From Medicago truncatula (lineage: Eukaryota; Streptophyta; Magnoliopsida; Fabales; Fabaceae), in contig NC_053048.1 of assembly GCF_003473485.1 (NCBI RefSeq), forward strand, positions 43,892,755-43,956,754: a stretch of 64,000 nt of DNA, given 5' to 3'. The notes below the pieces were generated by a model, which saw only the letters and a list, made by a program, of their open reading frames with translations, was not told where the DNA came from and made no database searches. The position numbers were made by a program, and so were the translations under genes. Shown here piece by piece: positions 1-12,000 of the stretch (position 1 is its first letter; every line of letters begins with the position of its first letter).

Positions 1-589
1 AAAGGGTAGTAATGGAAATAGATGAAAAAATGGCCTTCAGCTCACTTTCTTCGCTGCATTGAAGAGAAAGAAAAAGGTGGTAGGTCCCACGTAATTCTTT
101 CTCTCTTCTCTATCTCTATCATAAACCAAACAGGAGAAGTCATCTATTTCTCTCTTCCCTAAATCACCTCTACCAAACACAGTGTTAGTAATTTTTGAAA
201 TTAAATCCTCAAAATAATTAATTTTTGCCAAAAGGGTGTGTGTGTCAGAGAGAAAGAAACACTGAAATTGAAGGAGAGCGTTACTGCAGGTCTTGTCCAT
301 TTGTTATTATTGTATCGTCCCTCTCAGAAAATCCACATGCCATGCCTTGTTGCCTAGTCAAAATACCAATACAGCCAAAAACACATAAAATAAAAATTTC
401 TAAAAATCAAGTCCTTTACAACAAGATCTCAACCCAACGGCTATATTTCCTTACCTCACTTCCATTATTCAATTTCATTAACAATCATTTCCCTCATTAA
501 CATTTTGGATTCCTATAACGGTCCATCCATCCTCATAAAACCATCAAATCATATTAACATTTTTCTCACATTTTTCTTACTCTCTTGCA
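1..589. other. upstream intergenic DNA
   Basis: No gene or element recognised. The last ~100 bases before the ATG at 590 are rich in T and C (ttctcacatttttcttactc style), as expected of a plant 5' UTR, so transcription of the first gene probably starts here. No TATA box can be assigned with confidence. Confidence 0.4.
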
Positions 590-1183
590 ATGGAAACTAA
601 CAACTCTACTGCCCCAACAACTACCTCTGCTTCTTCTGCTACTACTGATGCTAAGGTTCAACGAGTAACAAAGAAATCTTCTGACGAGCTACTAAGGAAA
701 TTTGCTGAAGTGGGTACCAATGAGAAGAAAGAGTTACGTCTTATCAAACGCCGCAAAAAGATGAAGGAAAATCAATCTGAGAGCTCTTCAAACGGCAGCA
801 CAGCCGTCGTGGAAAGGAGGTCGCTTTTGCCGGCAACAGTGAGCCGGAAGTCTGTGCTCCGGCAGCTCAGGGTTAGAGATAACAGAAACAAGTCATCACT
901 CTTGGGAACCATTCACAAGGTGAAACCCCAATTAACATTTTTTCTTAGTCTTTTGTTTTACACATTTTCATAAAACTTACCGTTAAATAAATCTAAATTA
1001 CCTCGACGAATTAATCTATACAATTCGTGCGATGAGAGTAATTGTTTTGAATCACTTTCTTATTGTTTTGTTAATTACTATACTTTGTTGCAGACATGGC
1101 GTAGAACTGTAGAAGGTGCCTCTAGAGTTTTCATGGAAAAGCATTATAACCGTCATAAGCGTTTGATCAATGATATTGTTTAG
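590..1183 (+). CDS. small basic plant protein of unknown function, two exons
   Basis: Exons 590-919 and 1094-1183. The donor is aag|gtgaaa and the acceptor ttgttgcag|aca, both in phase 0, giving 139 residues ending ..LINDIV. The N-terminus is Ser/Thr/Ala-rich and disordered-looking (residues 1-20). Residues 25-65 are very rich in Lys, Arg and Glu (LIKRRKKMK), consistent with a nuclear protein. The most structured-looking part spans the splice junction: LLGTIHKTWRRTVEGASRVF followed by MEKHYNRHKRLI. I believe plants have short proteins ending in a similar TWRRTVEGAS stretch, but I cannot name the family or a function. The start is the first ATG after a pyrimidine-rich leader. Reading through the donor gives only a short nonconserved tail, which supports the splice. 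Confidence 0.72.
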
Positions 1184-1619
1184 GCTCTCTGTTGAGTTCT
1201 TGAATAATTTACAAGCTATGCAAACTCCTCATCAGATGAAAGCAATGCCCACCTTTATGTATATTGAACTATTGGTTTCATTCAATTATTATTCTTTTTT
1301 CTAATTGTATTCTTTTTACTAATTGTATTCTTTTTTACCTCAAGTATCAATTAAAATGTATTCATTTGACTCTGTTTGCTTACAATTTAGTACAAACCGA
1401 CCTTGCATGTCTATACAACAATAGCAAATTGCCAGATTGTATGGCATACACTTTGATAGTTTACACACTAATAACAATTGTTCAATCATATCTTATTACA
1501 TGATACTAAGATATAATTAAACTTAACCAAATAATTGAACTCAAATGATCAATGAACTTCAGTTAAAGATGAATAGTTAGAGAAGAGTCTCTGAATCACT
1601 TTTTTTTTTTTTTTTTTTT
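1184..1619. other. 3' flank of first gene
   Basis: AT-rich with T runs. It probably holds the 3' UTR of the preceding gene (tgtttaggctctctgttgag onwards). No other gene seen. Confidence 0.4.
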
Positions 1620-1960
1620 TCTTGGAGGGCGATTCTAATGGTATGGTACAATATATCTAGGTGTTTGGGCTGGGAGTTGCTGCCACACTCGAGAATTTTA
1701 GGTAGTTTAGAGAGCTTTGTAGGATTGGGGTCTAGTAAGAAAATTAGGGTAGGATCATTATTGGTTTTGCTTGCTGTTGTGTGGGCGGTCTAGAACTCCT
1801 GCAAACGATATTATCTTCGTGTGAGGGACTCCGACTGTCAAGTTTTTAGTGGATTGGGTGAAGTTCTCTTCCTAAAGTGGTTCCTGGGAAAGAGTTATGT
1901 CCGCCTCTACTCTTTATATGAGTGGGAGGCGCAACCTGTCCTCTCCTCCTTACACGAGTG
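1620..1960 (+). mobile_element. decayed LINE fragment (C-terminal part of the reverse-transcriptase polyprotein)
   Basis: One frame reads VWYNISRCLGWELLPHSRIL, then SKKIRVGSLLVLLAVVWAV, then a stop where a Trp of the usual VWxxRNxxIF motif is expected. About 130 bases further on there is a KWFLGKSYVRLYSLYEWE-like stretch. This pattern (zinc-binding region, then VIWxIWKxRN, then a FYEW tail) is typical of the C-terminus of plant L1-type LINE polyproteins. Stops and frame changes interrupt it. It matches the degenerate end of the same class of protein as the long open LINE frame at 42158-44296. Confidence 0.6.
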
Positions 1961-2854
1961 CTAGCAACACACACTCTCGTTGATTAGTTAAATTTTATTA
2001 GTCCAACACAATCGTGTGAGTCTCATAACAACTTTACGAGACCATATGAATTTTAATCAATAAAATAAAATAGGATAGATATTCACTTTTCAATTGAGTT
2101 GTGGGACCATTCTAGCAGCAAACTCTTTACAACAAACTTTATTTGATTGGTTAAAATTCACCTAGTCCCTCAAAATTGTTATGAGACTCACATGATTTTG
2201 TGGGACCCATATAAATATTAATCAATAAAAAAAATGGTTAAATGCACTCACTTATTGTTTAGATGGATTATTTTATTAAGTTATAACTAAAAAAAATGGT
2301 TAAATGCACTTTGAAATGCATATTGCTAAAACACTTATTTAAAAACTAAATGATTGTATGTTAGCAATTCCTATAGACATTTGGTAGAATACTGTTTACT
2401 GGTCGAAATTACAGGCTAACAAATACATCCACTTATTTTTTAAAAGTGTTTTTGCAAGTGATAACCAAAAAGTGGTTTAATGCATCCTAAGGCGCATGCA
2501 TGTTGCTAAAATGCTAATTTAAGAAAAAAAATCCTTCAAAAAATAAAAATAAAATTAGTGGGTGTATTTAACCACTATCTATAGATAAATGATACTTGTA
2601 GAACTCTATTTTGATATTTATCATGAATATTTAGAGAACTTTTTATATATTATATCAAATTTCAATTCTAGTTTGTAATAATACATTTAAATATGAGTAA
2701 AATTAATGCATACAAAAAAATTTATGTTATTCATAGTACAAAATATTATATAATAAAAAAAATTCTAATCCTTCTTTATTTAAGAAAAAAGTCAAATCTT
2801 GTTCTGATTACATGAGAAAAGAAAAGAAAAGAAAAAAAAAAATCCATTACAATA
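1961..2854. other. AT-rich intergenic DNA
   Basis: No gene. It contains loose internal repeats such as aaaaaatggttaaatgcact at two places (near 2227 and 2290). Nothing assignable to a family. Confidence 0.4.
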
Positions 2855-2923
2855 AGTGACGTTGCCAGGACCCCGGAACAGGGGGTTCAAACAATTTTTT
2901 TAAAAGTAAACATTTGAATTTTA

Positions 2924-2928
<5 letters not shown>

Positions 2929-2974
<46 letters not shown>
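2929..2974. repeat. (TA)n microsatellite
   Basis: About 22 TA units, directly adjoining the left end of the nested element at 2975. A shorter TA run at 3952-3973 adjoins its right end, so the element inserted into a TA tract. Confidence 0.9.
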
Positions 2975-2978
<4 letters not shown>

Positions 2979-3951
2979 ACATATCTAGTGAGAATGAGTT
3001 TCTTATGTGAGAATATGAGAATGTTTTATCAGCCATTAGATTAAAAATAGATGGTTGAGATTAAATAATAACATTCAAATGCTCATGTGTCTCTCCATAG
3101 TCTATTATATTTCCAAAATCCATTTCTCTTTCTTCTTCATCGTGACTGGTAATTTCTTTTCACCTTCTCACTCTTTGGAATCCAATTTTTGATTATGTTC
3201 TCTTTCCTTCATCTTCACCATGTATTCTTCTTTAATTAATTTAGGACATATTGATTTTTTATTTTTTTAAATTTCCAGCAAACCAGCAAAAGAAGAGGAA
3301 ACATCAACCAATTGCATCAATACCACAGGAAGTATTCATCTCTAAACAAATGAAATCTGAAAACAGACGAAAATCCCAATTTTTATGATTTCAATCCAAC
3401 GCTAAACCAGTAAGGGATCATAAAAGGGGTTGTCTCCAACATGATTTCCAATTTCCATTTTTTTTCCAAAGAAATTGTGTTTATATAGATCCAAACAAAC
3501 AAACATAATTGACCGTGAATGGGTGTAGGAAGGTGGCGGCGGCACCTCAAATCAGTGGTAGGAAGGTGGAGACGGCGGACTTTGCGCCGGTGAAGGTTGG
3601 GGTCGCCGGAGAAGAGGGTTGCCGACAGTATGGGTGTAGGAAAGTGGTGGTGGCACCTCAAATCACTGGTGGAAGGTGGATACGGCGGACTTTGCGCCGG
3701 TGAAGGTTGGGGTCGCCGGAGAAGAACATAGTTGTTGAGGGGTGAAGAAGAAACAGTATCTCCCTCCAGAAGGAAGAAGAAAAATCTCAGGAAGAAGAAA
3801 AGCTAACTAATAGAATGAAAAACGTAAAAAGAATTGAGTGAGATTTGGTTAACATGCTCACTTTTAATCTCAACCTTTACTTTTTAATCTAATGACTGAT
3901 AAAACATTCTCACATTCTTACATAACAAACTCATTCTCACTAGATATGTTC
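2975..3951. mobile_element. nested inverted-repeat (Mutator-like) element with GC-rich core
   Basis: Long terminal inverted repeats of roughly 90 bp. The left reads gaacatatctagtgagaatg and continues through gttttatcagccattagatt. The complement of the right end reads gaacatatctagtgagaatg and gttttatcagtcattagatt. The flanks are TA repeats, so the target duplication cannot be defined. The core is unlike the AT-rich surroundings: 3519-3730 is GC-rich and tandemly duplicated (listed separately). No transposase seen. Confidence 0.72.
3521..3725. repeat. two-unit GC-rich tandem repeat, period 111 bp
   Basis: gggtgtagga recurs at 3521 and 3632. The units share cctcaaatca, tacggcggactttgcgccgg (first copy gacggcgg..) and ggttggggtcgccggagaag. 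Short frames exist on both strands, but they are simply the repeat read in phase (111 is a multiple of 3). It may be a captured piece of a host gene inside a Mutator-like element; the source is not recognised. Confidence 0.8.
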
Positions 3952-4616
3952 TATATATATATATATATATATAATTACATTATATTCAATTTGCAATGTA
4001 TGTGAAGATAAATATATAGTTACTTGACCAAAAAAATTAATACAATTTGAAGGTCCACAAGTCCTAGGTCAACCGACAAAATACTATTTTTTTTTTCTTT
4101 TTGAGGAAAAAATATTAAAATTGTTACGCTGAGTAATGTAACCGTGATTTAAAACACGACCTTCCATTTATGTATGTGAGTGAGTTATTTTTTTTTAAAG
4201 AATGTATGTGAGTGAGTTTGAATCGTTGTGTATGTGAGATCACTATGGTTTGGTGGCATAGTTGAACATTTGGATATTTTGTTACATAAATGTATCGTTC
4301 TTGGCTTCCTGCACATATTGTGGTTTGTGGGATTATTTATTTATTATGACAGTGTGAGTTTAACTTTAATTTGTAGCTTGCACTAGTTGTGATTGGACGG
4401 CTTGCTGTGTGTTATAAACTCATAGCATTGTGCTCAGTGCTCACCATGTACTACGAGAGAGGAGGAAAGAGTGTAATGTCACGTGCAATTCGGTGCAAAC
4501 CATAATATTAAGGGGATTCAACACATAAAAACATATAATTTTAAGTGTAAATATTAAAATTGAGGGGTTCACATGCACACCCTCAATGCAATGTGGCTCC
4601 GCCAGTGATTACAATA

Positions 4617-5122
4617 TGTCATATGTTAGATTTTAGACCACCCAATATGACCTATTTTTATCCTCAGAAGAATTAAGACATTTTCCCACGTTAAACCCCA
4701 TCCTAATTAGAAATGATATTTGTCGAAAAATTCTTTCACAACAAGTAGCAGCACATTCTCTCAGGCCAACCATCGTACAATTCTGAAGAAGCTAAAATTG
4801 GTCAAATACACAAAATAACCAATGGTCATTTAAGATACGAAATTCAATAAAATTTAGAGTTCGTTTAGTTCATACTTACTTCATAGTCTCTCCACATGGG
4901 GAGAAGTTGTGTTTACTGTGTGTGACTTCTTGTAAGGAAAAATATGGTTAGTATGCTGCTTTATTGAGAAAGTCTATTGAAGAATTTTGATCTGTATTAT
5001 TGTTGATTTCCTTTTATTTTTTCATACTTAGTAATTCCATAATATAAATTTTATTTTCCTTAATTTATTTTAATATTTTTATTTATTACTAATTTAAAAT
5101 CAAGGCTTTGAAATTCACCTTT

Positions 5123-5170
<48 letters not shown>

Positions 5171-5762
5171 TATAAACTATTAAGTTTGTATTTTAAAAAC
5201 AATGAAAATGTTAAAAAATTGTTTTTATACTTTTCCAGTAATTAGCATTTTATCTTTTATTCACAATGGTTTCCTTAGATAGACTCAAATATTCATGTTA
5301 GAATTGAACTTTTTGATCCGTGATTATCACAAAAATCTATATATATATATAATTTTAATCAAAATTTAAATTTCATAAAAATTATTTATAATTTACACTC
5401 GTTAACGTAATAAAAGGACACAAAGTTTCCATCAACTGTTAGTTATACTAAAAGCGATTATTGTTGAGAATAAAAGGGTCTAAATATCTCCTTTAAGAAA
5501 AAGTTTAAATATCTTCTTTAAAGATTTCAAATTTTAATATAATTTAGACATTCCTTCAAAAAATATATAATTTAGACATAAAATTAGATATCATTAGGGT
5601 TTATAATTTATATTTTTGTTTAGAATATATGTAGGATTTGTTTTTTAATTAAATATGTTTTGTATTACAATTTATATATATCCATGAATAAAATTTTGAA
5701 GACACTTCTCCACTAAAAAACAGTTGTCCACATAAAATATATATTTCATATAATTTATGTAA
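4617..5762. other. AT-rich intergenic DNA with TA microsatellite
   Basis: No gene. A (TA)n run lies at about 5130-5166 and a shorter one at 5339-5351. The remainder is A/T-rich with no recognised element. Confidence 0.5.
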
Positions 5763-6200
5763 GAGTTAAATATGTTTTTGGTCCCTATAAATATGTCAAG
5801 TTTTTGTTTTAGTCCCTTAAATATTTTTCATCTTCACTTTTGGTTCCTCTTTTAAAGTAAACTCATATGTAGAATTCATATTTTTGAATGAAATTTGGTA
5901 GAAAAATCCATAACATTATAAGATTCTCTAAAAAAAAAAAGAATTTTTTATTAAAACATGAATTTAATATGAATTTTTATATTTTTGAAGGTTAAAAATT
6001 AATATTTAATTTTTGTTTTGTTAAAAATAAATAAAAAATTTTTGGGAATTTTTTTACAATACTCTACACATTTCTGCATAATTTCATTTAAAAATACAAA
6101 ATTAACTTAAAAATAGGGATCAAAAGTAGTGATTGAAAATTTTATAGGGACTAAAAAGAAAAGTTGATATATTTATAAGAACTAAAAACATATTTAACCC
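5763..6200. mobile_element. Mutator-like MITE, 438 bp, perfect 9-bp target duplication
   Basis: The direct repeat tttatgtaa lies at 5754-5762 and 6201-6209. The left end is gagttaaatatgtttttggt; the complement of the right end is gggttaaatatgtttttagt. The match continues imperfectly for about 60 bp (tagtccct blocks). It has no coding capacity. Confidence 0.85.
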
Positions 6201-6209
6201 TTTATGTAA

Positions 6210-8588
6210 TAAAAACGAAAAAAAAACTCCATCAATGTTATCATCACAATCAAGGTTTATACTCGGATTTGTGAAGAAGAATAAGAAGAAATCAATTAAC
6301 AAACAATGATTAAATTTTCATGTGTTACATGAAGATATATGGGGCTTACAAGTTATAACCAACAATCAATGACTACATCTTCATGTGTTATGTATGACTT
6401 ATAACCAACAACCAAATGGCTACTTCTTCAATACATGAAGCAACTTCATGAAGATGTAAACAAACAACCAACAACCCAAAACATGCTCATGTAATATATG
6501 AAGATGTAGATGAACAACATCAATGACTTAAAACCTACATACTTATTTGTCATATGAAACATAAAATACCCATGTTTCACAAATCAGACTCTGCAGCGAG
6601 AGTGATAGAGACTATAACAACTTTGTTTAAAATATGTTGTTTTTGTTTTAGTTTTTAGTTTATTATTTTATTTTGAAAATGGATAAACTAGCATGAAACC
6701 TATTAAAAGACCAAATTGTGTGTAATTTATGTGGGTCGTGCAATCCGAAAAAGGTGTCATGCCAAGCATCACCGTTTCTTCACATAAAAATATATATCAT
6801 AATTTACCCAATAGAAACACACACAAAAAAAAAGGGAAATATTTATATGCACGACAAAATATTTCGTTGTATTTGCACGAAGGTCATTTGATCCTGGCTC
6901 TCTTAATATTTTTTTTGAAGCAAACTGACCCATTAATTTAATGATGCACTTTTCCAAAAAGAAATCACAAATTAAGGATCATGTGGTGGTGAATGGTGAA
7001 TTTCCAAATCATATACTCATTGTGTTTTGCTTTTCTAATACTACCAATATTTATCTTCATTTTTTTGACAAAAGATACTATAATGAATAAAAAGGCTTGT
7101 AAACCGTTGCTGTGAAGTATTTGGGTGTTTTTTTGACAAAGTAGTTTTGACATGTTTATTTTTACAAAGCAAAGAATTTGTATTCATGTGCTTGTTGTCG
7201 TGCAAACTGGATGTCGTGCTATATAGCACGGCTCAAAAAAATACGTCAATTATAAGATCAAGTAATTTATAAATTTTTATTTTTATTTAAATGTGAAGAA
7301 GAAACTTATTTGTGTGTTTATAACAAACAAACAAAAAAACTATAGAAAACATCTTGTTAATCTTCAGTCTGATTTACCACAACAAATGAGTCAAGTGACA
7401 AAATTGAAACTTGTTGTTAAGAGAGATAGACATATTTTACATATGTGAATAGTATGTGTTCCCTTAACCATTTTGACAAGTTCGATCTCTAATCGGTACA
7501 TACAGAAAAACATATATTAGGAGGATCTACCTTTCTAATGGTGTCAAACACACACTTAGTCATGTATAAAATCTCACGATAGATAACATTCAACTATGAT
7601 ATGACTTGTGGATCATAATTCATAACTATCATAACATCATGATGTCAAAAACAACTCACATATTCAACTCAACAACGAATATCACCCCCAAAAAAATTAA
7701 TCAAGCATTCTTGAGATCATGCAAATCTTCTACAAATCCTATCAAGTTTTGATCAAACTACCCTCCCCACTTTGTACAACTCACTCTTGAAACGTAAAAT
7801 TTTGGTAGCTTGAAGTTTGGCCTTACTTCTTTTTGAAGGTGACCATACAGAAAAATGCTATTGCGTGACCAATTAAATGAATATAAACACGCCAATTAAA
7901 TGATGTGCCACATAATTAATGGGTGAGTTGTCCCACAATTAATTTGAGTCAAAGTCCATTTAATTCGTCCTATAATTACTTGTATCGATGTTGGTGTTGA
8001 ACACGATACACACCTTCTATATTGAGCTTGAACACAAGTGACATATTTGATCAGATGTTGTAAAGTATGGCTTGTGGCATTTAGATAGATATTACTTAAA
8101 AAAAATTAGATATACCAGTGACATATCGGCATAGAAGAATATAGTTTGGAAAAATTTATTAAGTAGGTCTAACTGTGGCGCAGTGGCAGTATTTTTGCCC
8201 TACTATTAATTCTAAGAAGAGACATTTCATTATTTTGGGAGTAAAAAAAAATGCAAAAAAAAACAGCTTATATTATTTAGAGATAATCAAGAAATTATTA
8301 GACAATGATGAAAGTAAATGTTGCCTTTCGAAAGTAGAAGCTCCGTTATTATTCTCACGATTGGGACAATGACTTCAACGATACCGGTTCGATAAACCTC
8401 AATACTCAACTCATATTATTTTTTCAAGAGGAATGTAGTAGGACTTATCACTTATAATTAGTTATAAGATATCTGAAGGATTCAACCCTCGCACACTCTC
8501 TTTCTTTTACAACTAAGTTAAATTCAGTTATTTATTTCTGTTACTAGTTAGTTGATTTAGAGTTACCTAGCTTATAAATACATACTAG
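6210..8588. other. AT-rich intergenic DNA
   Basis: No gene supported. Between 6300 and 6560 a phrase of the kind acttataaccaacaacc / atgaagatgta recurs several times in loose copies. Short frames at 6120-7230 lack any recognisable domain and overlap on both strands, so they are not called. Confidence 0.4.
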
Positions 8589-8593
8589 TATTC

Positions 8594-9303
8594 TGTTGGG
8601 CTCGACGAGCTTAACGCAAGTGTAAATTAAAATTCCAAAATCCAAAAAAGACTGGATCTTGCAGCGCAGCGGTAGCGATAAAAAAAATGAACACCAATAT
8701 TTAACGTGGAAAACCCTCTAATACCGAGGGAAAAACCACGGGACAAACTCCGAAAAATATTCCACTATATTAAAGAATATTACAATATTTTCTCCACTCT
8801 CTCACACACACAAGAGATACAATATAGTGTTTTCCGTGAGACCTACTTCTATTCTAATGCTATTATTTTATAGCACCTAGAAGTTATAGAGATGATACCC
8901 ACCCGATGTATTTTTCCCACACTCTCTGGATTTACTCAACACTCTATTTTTCCTCTCACACACTTCTACACACACAGAAGCTTTGTATTTTCACTTCTGC
9001 TTCAATGCTTTCCTTCACTATCATTGTCTCTATTTATAAGAGAAATGAAGCCGTAAGAGTTGGATTTGGTTCACACACTCTTACACTAAAAGTCACACAA
9101 CAAAAGTGTGAAACCTGTAACAATAGCAAACCTTCAAACTTGTGTGCACCGAAAGGCTAGGCTATGTTCTGCAAGCTAAAGTGTAGCTTTACTGTTGGAA
9201 AGAAAACTCATATGTGCATTTAATGTATAGAAGACTTTGGCTAGGAAATTGCTTCATGCATTTTTCCTTTGGCTGGAACATACCCCACGTGGTGGGGTCA
9301 ACA
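8594..9303. mobile_element. solo LTR of an LTR retrotransposon (fossil)
   Basis: A 710-bp unit starts tgttgggctcgacgagc and ends ggggtcaaca, so it has the usual TG..CA ends, here extended to the inverted pair TGTTG/CAACA. It is flanked by an identical 5-bp direct repeat tattc (8589-8593 and 9304-9308). No internal gag-pol region and no second LTR are present, so this is a solo LTR left by recombination. The phrase aacgtggaaaaccctct is familiar from plant LTR elements, perhaps Copia; the family is not certain. It is a fossil, of undetermined age because there is no partner LTR to compare. Confidence 0.75.
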
Positions 9304-9409
9304 TATTCAATATTCATTCATTCATTTAACCCACATTCAGTTTTTTATTTCCATACATTCTTCCTTTCTCCTTTAATATTTTCTCTCTACTCACATTCAA
9401 TTTTTTTTA

Positions 9410-9939
9410 TGGAGAGGGAAGCTCTATCTCGCTAATGTTGGAGACTCACGCGCTATTCTTGTTTCTCATAAGGGTGATGGTCCATTTAAAAGGTTGCATG
9501 TTAAGCAAATGGCCAGAGATCACAATTGTGAAAACTCAGATATTCGAGAAGACCTCGCAATATTGCATCCAAATGATGATAGTATTTGCACCTATGATTT
9601 TGGAAAATGGCGTGTTAAAGGCTTAACAAGGTATGTTTGATTTCTACTATATGATTATATTTTCATTTCTTTGATTCACTTCTAAGCTAAGATGTGCTTG
9701 ATGACTTGAGAGTCAAGCAGATGCATAGGAAATGCGTACATGAAGAAGGCAGAGTTCACTACAACGAGATTTTCCCAAGCCCCACCAGGGGAGCATGTGA
9801 CTTCAATTTTCACAATTTATACAAGAGTCTTAAAAGACACTGATAAATTCGTTATATTTGGATATATAGTGGATTCTGGAAATTACTCATGAATGAGCAA
9901 GCTGCTAACATCGTAAACAACAATCCACGAGAGGTGTAT
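9410..9939 (+). pseudogene. PP2C protein phosphatase pseudogene, copy A
   Basis: An open stretch from about 9419 reads KLYLANVGDSRAILVSHKG, then MARDHNCENSDIREDLAILH, then FGKWRVKGLTR, ending at a plausible donor (aag|gtatg). This is the core of a plant PP2C of the clade with GDSRAxLG, EHNxxxExVRxEL and WRVKGxIQVSRSIGDAYLK. After a gap (9632-9700) the next piece reads SRCIGNAYMKKAEF, then VLKDTDKFVIF. A frame change follows, then SGFWKLLMNEQAANIVNNNP. The metal-binding DG of the DGLW motif is lost and the segment RPVLTAEP is missing. Neither the N-terminal nor the C-terminal exons are present. It lies just 3' of the solo LTR. A host gene relic, not functional. Confidence 0.8.
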
Positions 9940-11140
9940 ATACATATATGGATTCTTTTGTTATTTATTTATCAATATCTTTGATTCTGAATGCGGGATT
10001 TTAATGGATTTATAACATAGATTTTAATGAATTTTAAAGTACTTTATGGATTTCCAAATTATTCGTTTACAGCTTCAACAACACTTTGTGAGGGTGAAAT
10101 AATAGTATCATTAGATAAACTTTGCTATAGAATTTCATTTTGTATAATTCAATAGAAAAATCAATAAAAAAATTCCAAACAATAAAAATCACACTTACTT
10201 ATTATAAATAATAATAATATTGATAACAACAACAACACAATATTGAGGGGGAGATTGGTTAAAATTCCAAAGTACTTTATGTTTTAAGGAACACTATTAG
10301 CAAGTTGACATAAGTATGAAAATCGTGCCATGTGATTAGAATAATTCGATAAAACAAGTTCCGATTTCAGTTTACTGCATAAAAAACAAAAAGTTTTATA
10401 TGGATGAAGATTTTGACAAGCAACAAGCATGTTTGACAAAGAAAAGAAAAACCGGCGTATAAACAATGTTGACGTCAGGAACGAAAATAGATTTGGAAGA
10501 GTATGTCAAAATCTAAGGTTTTACGTGAGATTGTTGGATAAATGTATTTTAACTAAAAATCTCACAAAATCCATTTCGCCAAAGAATTCATTTAAATCTA
10601 TGTATTTTTGAATACCATGAGATAATTTATAAGTTGTGAGAAATCTTAATTGAATACTACCGGATTTCGTTGCATTTAAAAAAAAAATTTGATTGTCATA
10701 ATTGAATACCACAAAATTAATTTAGATTTTATAAAAATCTTGATTGAATACCACAAGATTTTTTTTTTTTTGGTATATCAGTTTTATTACGGTGTAACTT
10801 GAATCTCGCTGCATTCTATACACAAACATCCTTTTATTAGTGGTCTGCCTATATGGGTAGGTTGGCTACATCACCATGGTCTCATTCTCAATCAACAGAA
10901 AAACACAAATGGAAAGGCACTCAAGTTGAAGAAACGCATAATCATTTGTTCAATTTGACAAATATACTGTGAAACACCGACATTGTCATTGACGAAAATT
11001 GAAAAAAAAAAATGAATTAATTGAATGTAATCAAATGTGTCCATACATATATCGGACACCAAAACATCATCCATAAAAAATGTGGATGCTACAAAGTTAA
11101 TATCTTTAGGATAAAAACCTAGAGGTTTGAAGAAACAATG
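9940..11140. other. AT-rich intergenic DNA with probable MITE debris
   Basis: No gene. Between about 10500 and 10780, phrases like gaataccaccggatttc, gaataccacaaaatt and gaataccacaagattt recur, as in short terminal-repeat elements, but I cannot set ends or a target duplication. Confidence 0.4.
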
Positions 11141-11594
11141 CGAAATACCTCTCTGGGTCCTTTAAGTTTCATGTTTGTTTAGGATAGATGCTTTAAGTTT
11201 CTAAGGTTTCAGATAGATCCTTTAAGTTTCGAGTTTGTTTCACACAGGTCCTTTCGATCAACCTCCGTTAAGCCAAAGTTGTTATGTCCGTTAAGCCAAA
11301 GATGATTTGTCCGTTAAGTGGGTGAGGTGGTTCTCTTTGACACTTGGCTTCAATTTTTTCCCCAACCAGATCAGTTTTGACTTAACGGACAAATCAACTT
11401 TGGCTTAACGGAGGTTGACAGAAAGGTCATATCTGAAACAAACTCGAAACTTAAAAACCTATCTGAAACCTTAGAAACTTAAAGAACCTATCCGAAACAA
11501 ACTCAAAACTTAAAGGACCATCTGAAACTTTAGAAATTTAAAAGATCTATCTGAAACAAATATGAAACTTAAAGGACCCAGAGAGGTATTTGGC
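11141..11594. mobile_element. fold-back (long inverted repeat) element, ~454 bp
   Basis: The left arm starts gaaatacctctctgggtcct. The right arm ends aggacccagagaggtatttg, its inverse. The arms extend about 200 bp as repeated phrases of ctttaagtttc / gaaacttaaag and meet near tccgttaagccaaag / ctttggcttaacgga. It is Mutator-like by style; no clean target duplication found. No coding capacity. Confidence 0.75.
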
Positions 11595-11867
11595 CGATAA
11601 ACAAAAATAAACTTGGCTTTCGATGTTGTCAAAATGTCTAATTGAGCCTTAGAATTGGTATAGATGTCTGTAAAGGTAATCTCAATCTTTGTTTTATTTT
11701 GTAATATTTTTTTTTCATTTTTATTTCCATAAAAAAAATCTAAGAAAAAATCAAAGTAAAAGATACATTCATTTGACCCATTAGTTCATATTCTCATTGC
11801 ATTTACATCTCTACAGCACAAATAAAGAAACAGAAATTACAACGTGCCAGCACACCCCCTTAGTATG

Positions 11868-12000
11868 TGTTTGTTAAAGCGGTGGAAGTGCAAATACCGC
11901 GTTACAAGGCACTTTCTGCCGTGGTTTTTAAAAGCTACAAAAGGTAGCTTCACATAAAACGCCGGTTTGGACAATTTTCACCGCTAAGCCAAACAAGCCT
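11868..12000. mobile_element. possible short MITE
   Basis: tgtttgttaaagcggtgg near 11869 is mirrored by tcaccgctaagccaaaca near 11980, an imperfect inverted repeat about 130 bp apart. The target duplication is not clear. Confidence 0.4.

Larger units (their letters stand above)
2855..4607. mobile_element. Mutator-like non-autonomous element, 1.75 kb, with a second element inside
   Basis: The left end starts agtgacgttgccaggacccc. The right end finishes ggctccgccagtg, whose complement, cactggcggagcca, is an imperfect inverted match. A 9-bp direct repeat attacaata flanks both ends (2846-2854 and 4608-4616), the target-duplication length of Mutator-like elements. Subterminal gggggttca on the left and gaggggttca on the right are a further sign of a single unit. 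No transposase is visible. A second inverted-repeat element (2975-3951) sits inside a TA repeat within it. Confidence 0.65.

Noticed and set aside
3383-3703. Overlapping frames on both strands (92 and 64 codons)
   Set aside because: They arise from the 111-bp tandem repeat, whose length is a multiple of three; no family resemblance.
8173-8200. ggcgcagtggcagtat resembles the 5' end of animal U4 snRNA
   Set aside because: The similarity ends after about 15 bases; no following U4 stem or Sm site is visible, and plant U4 starts differently.
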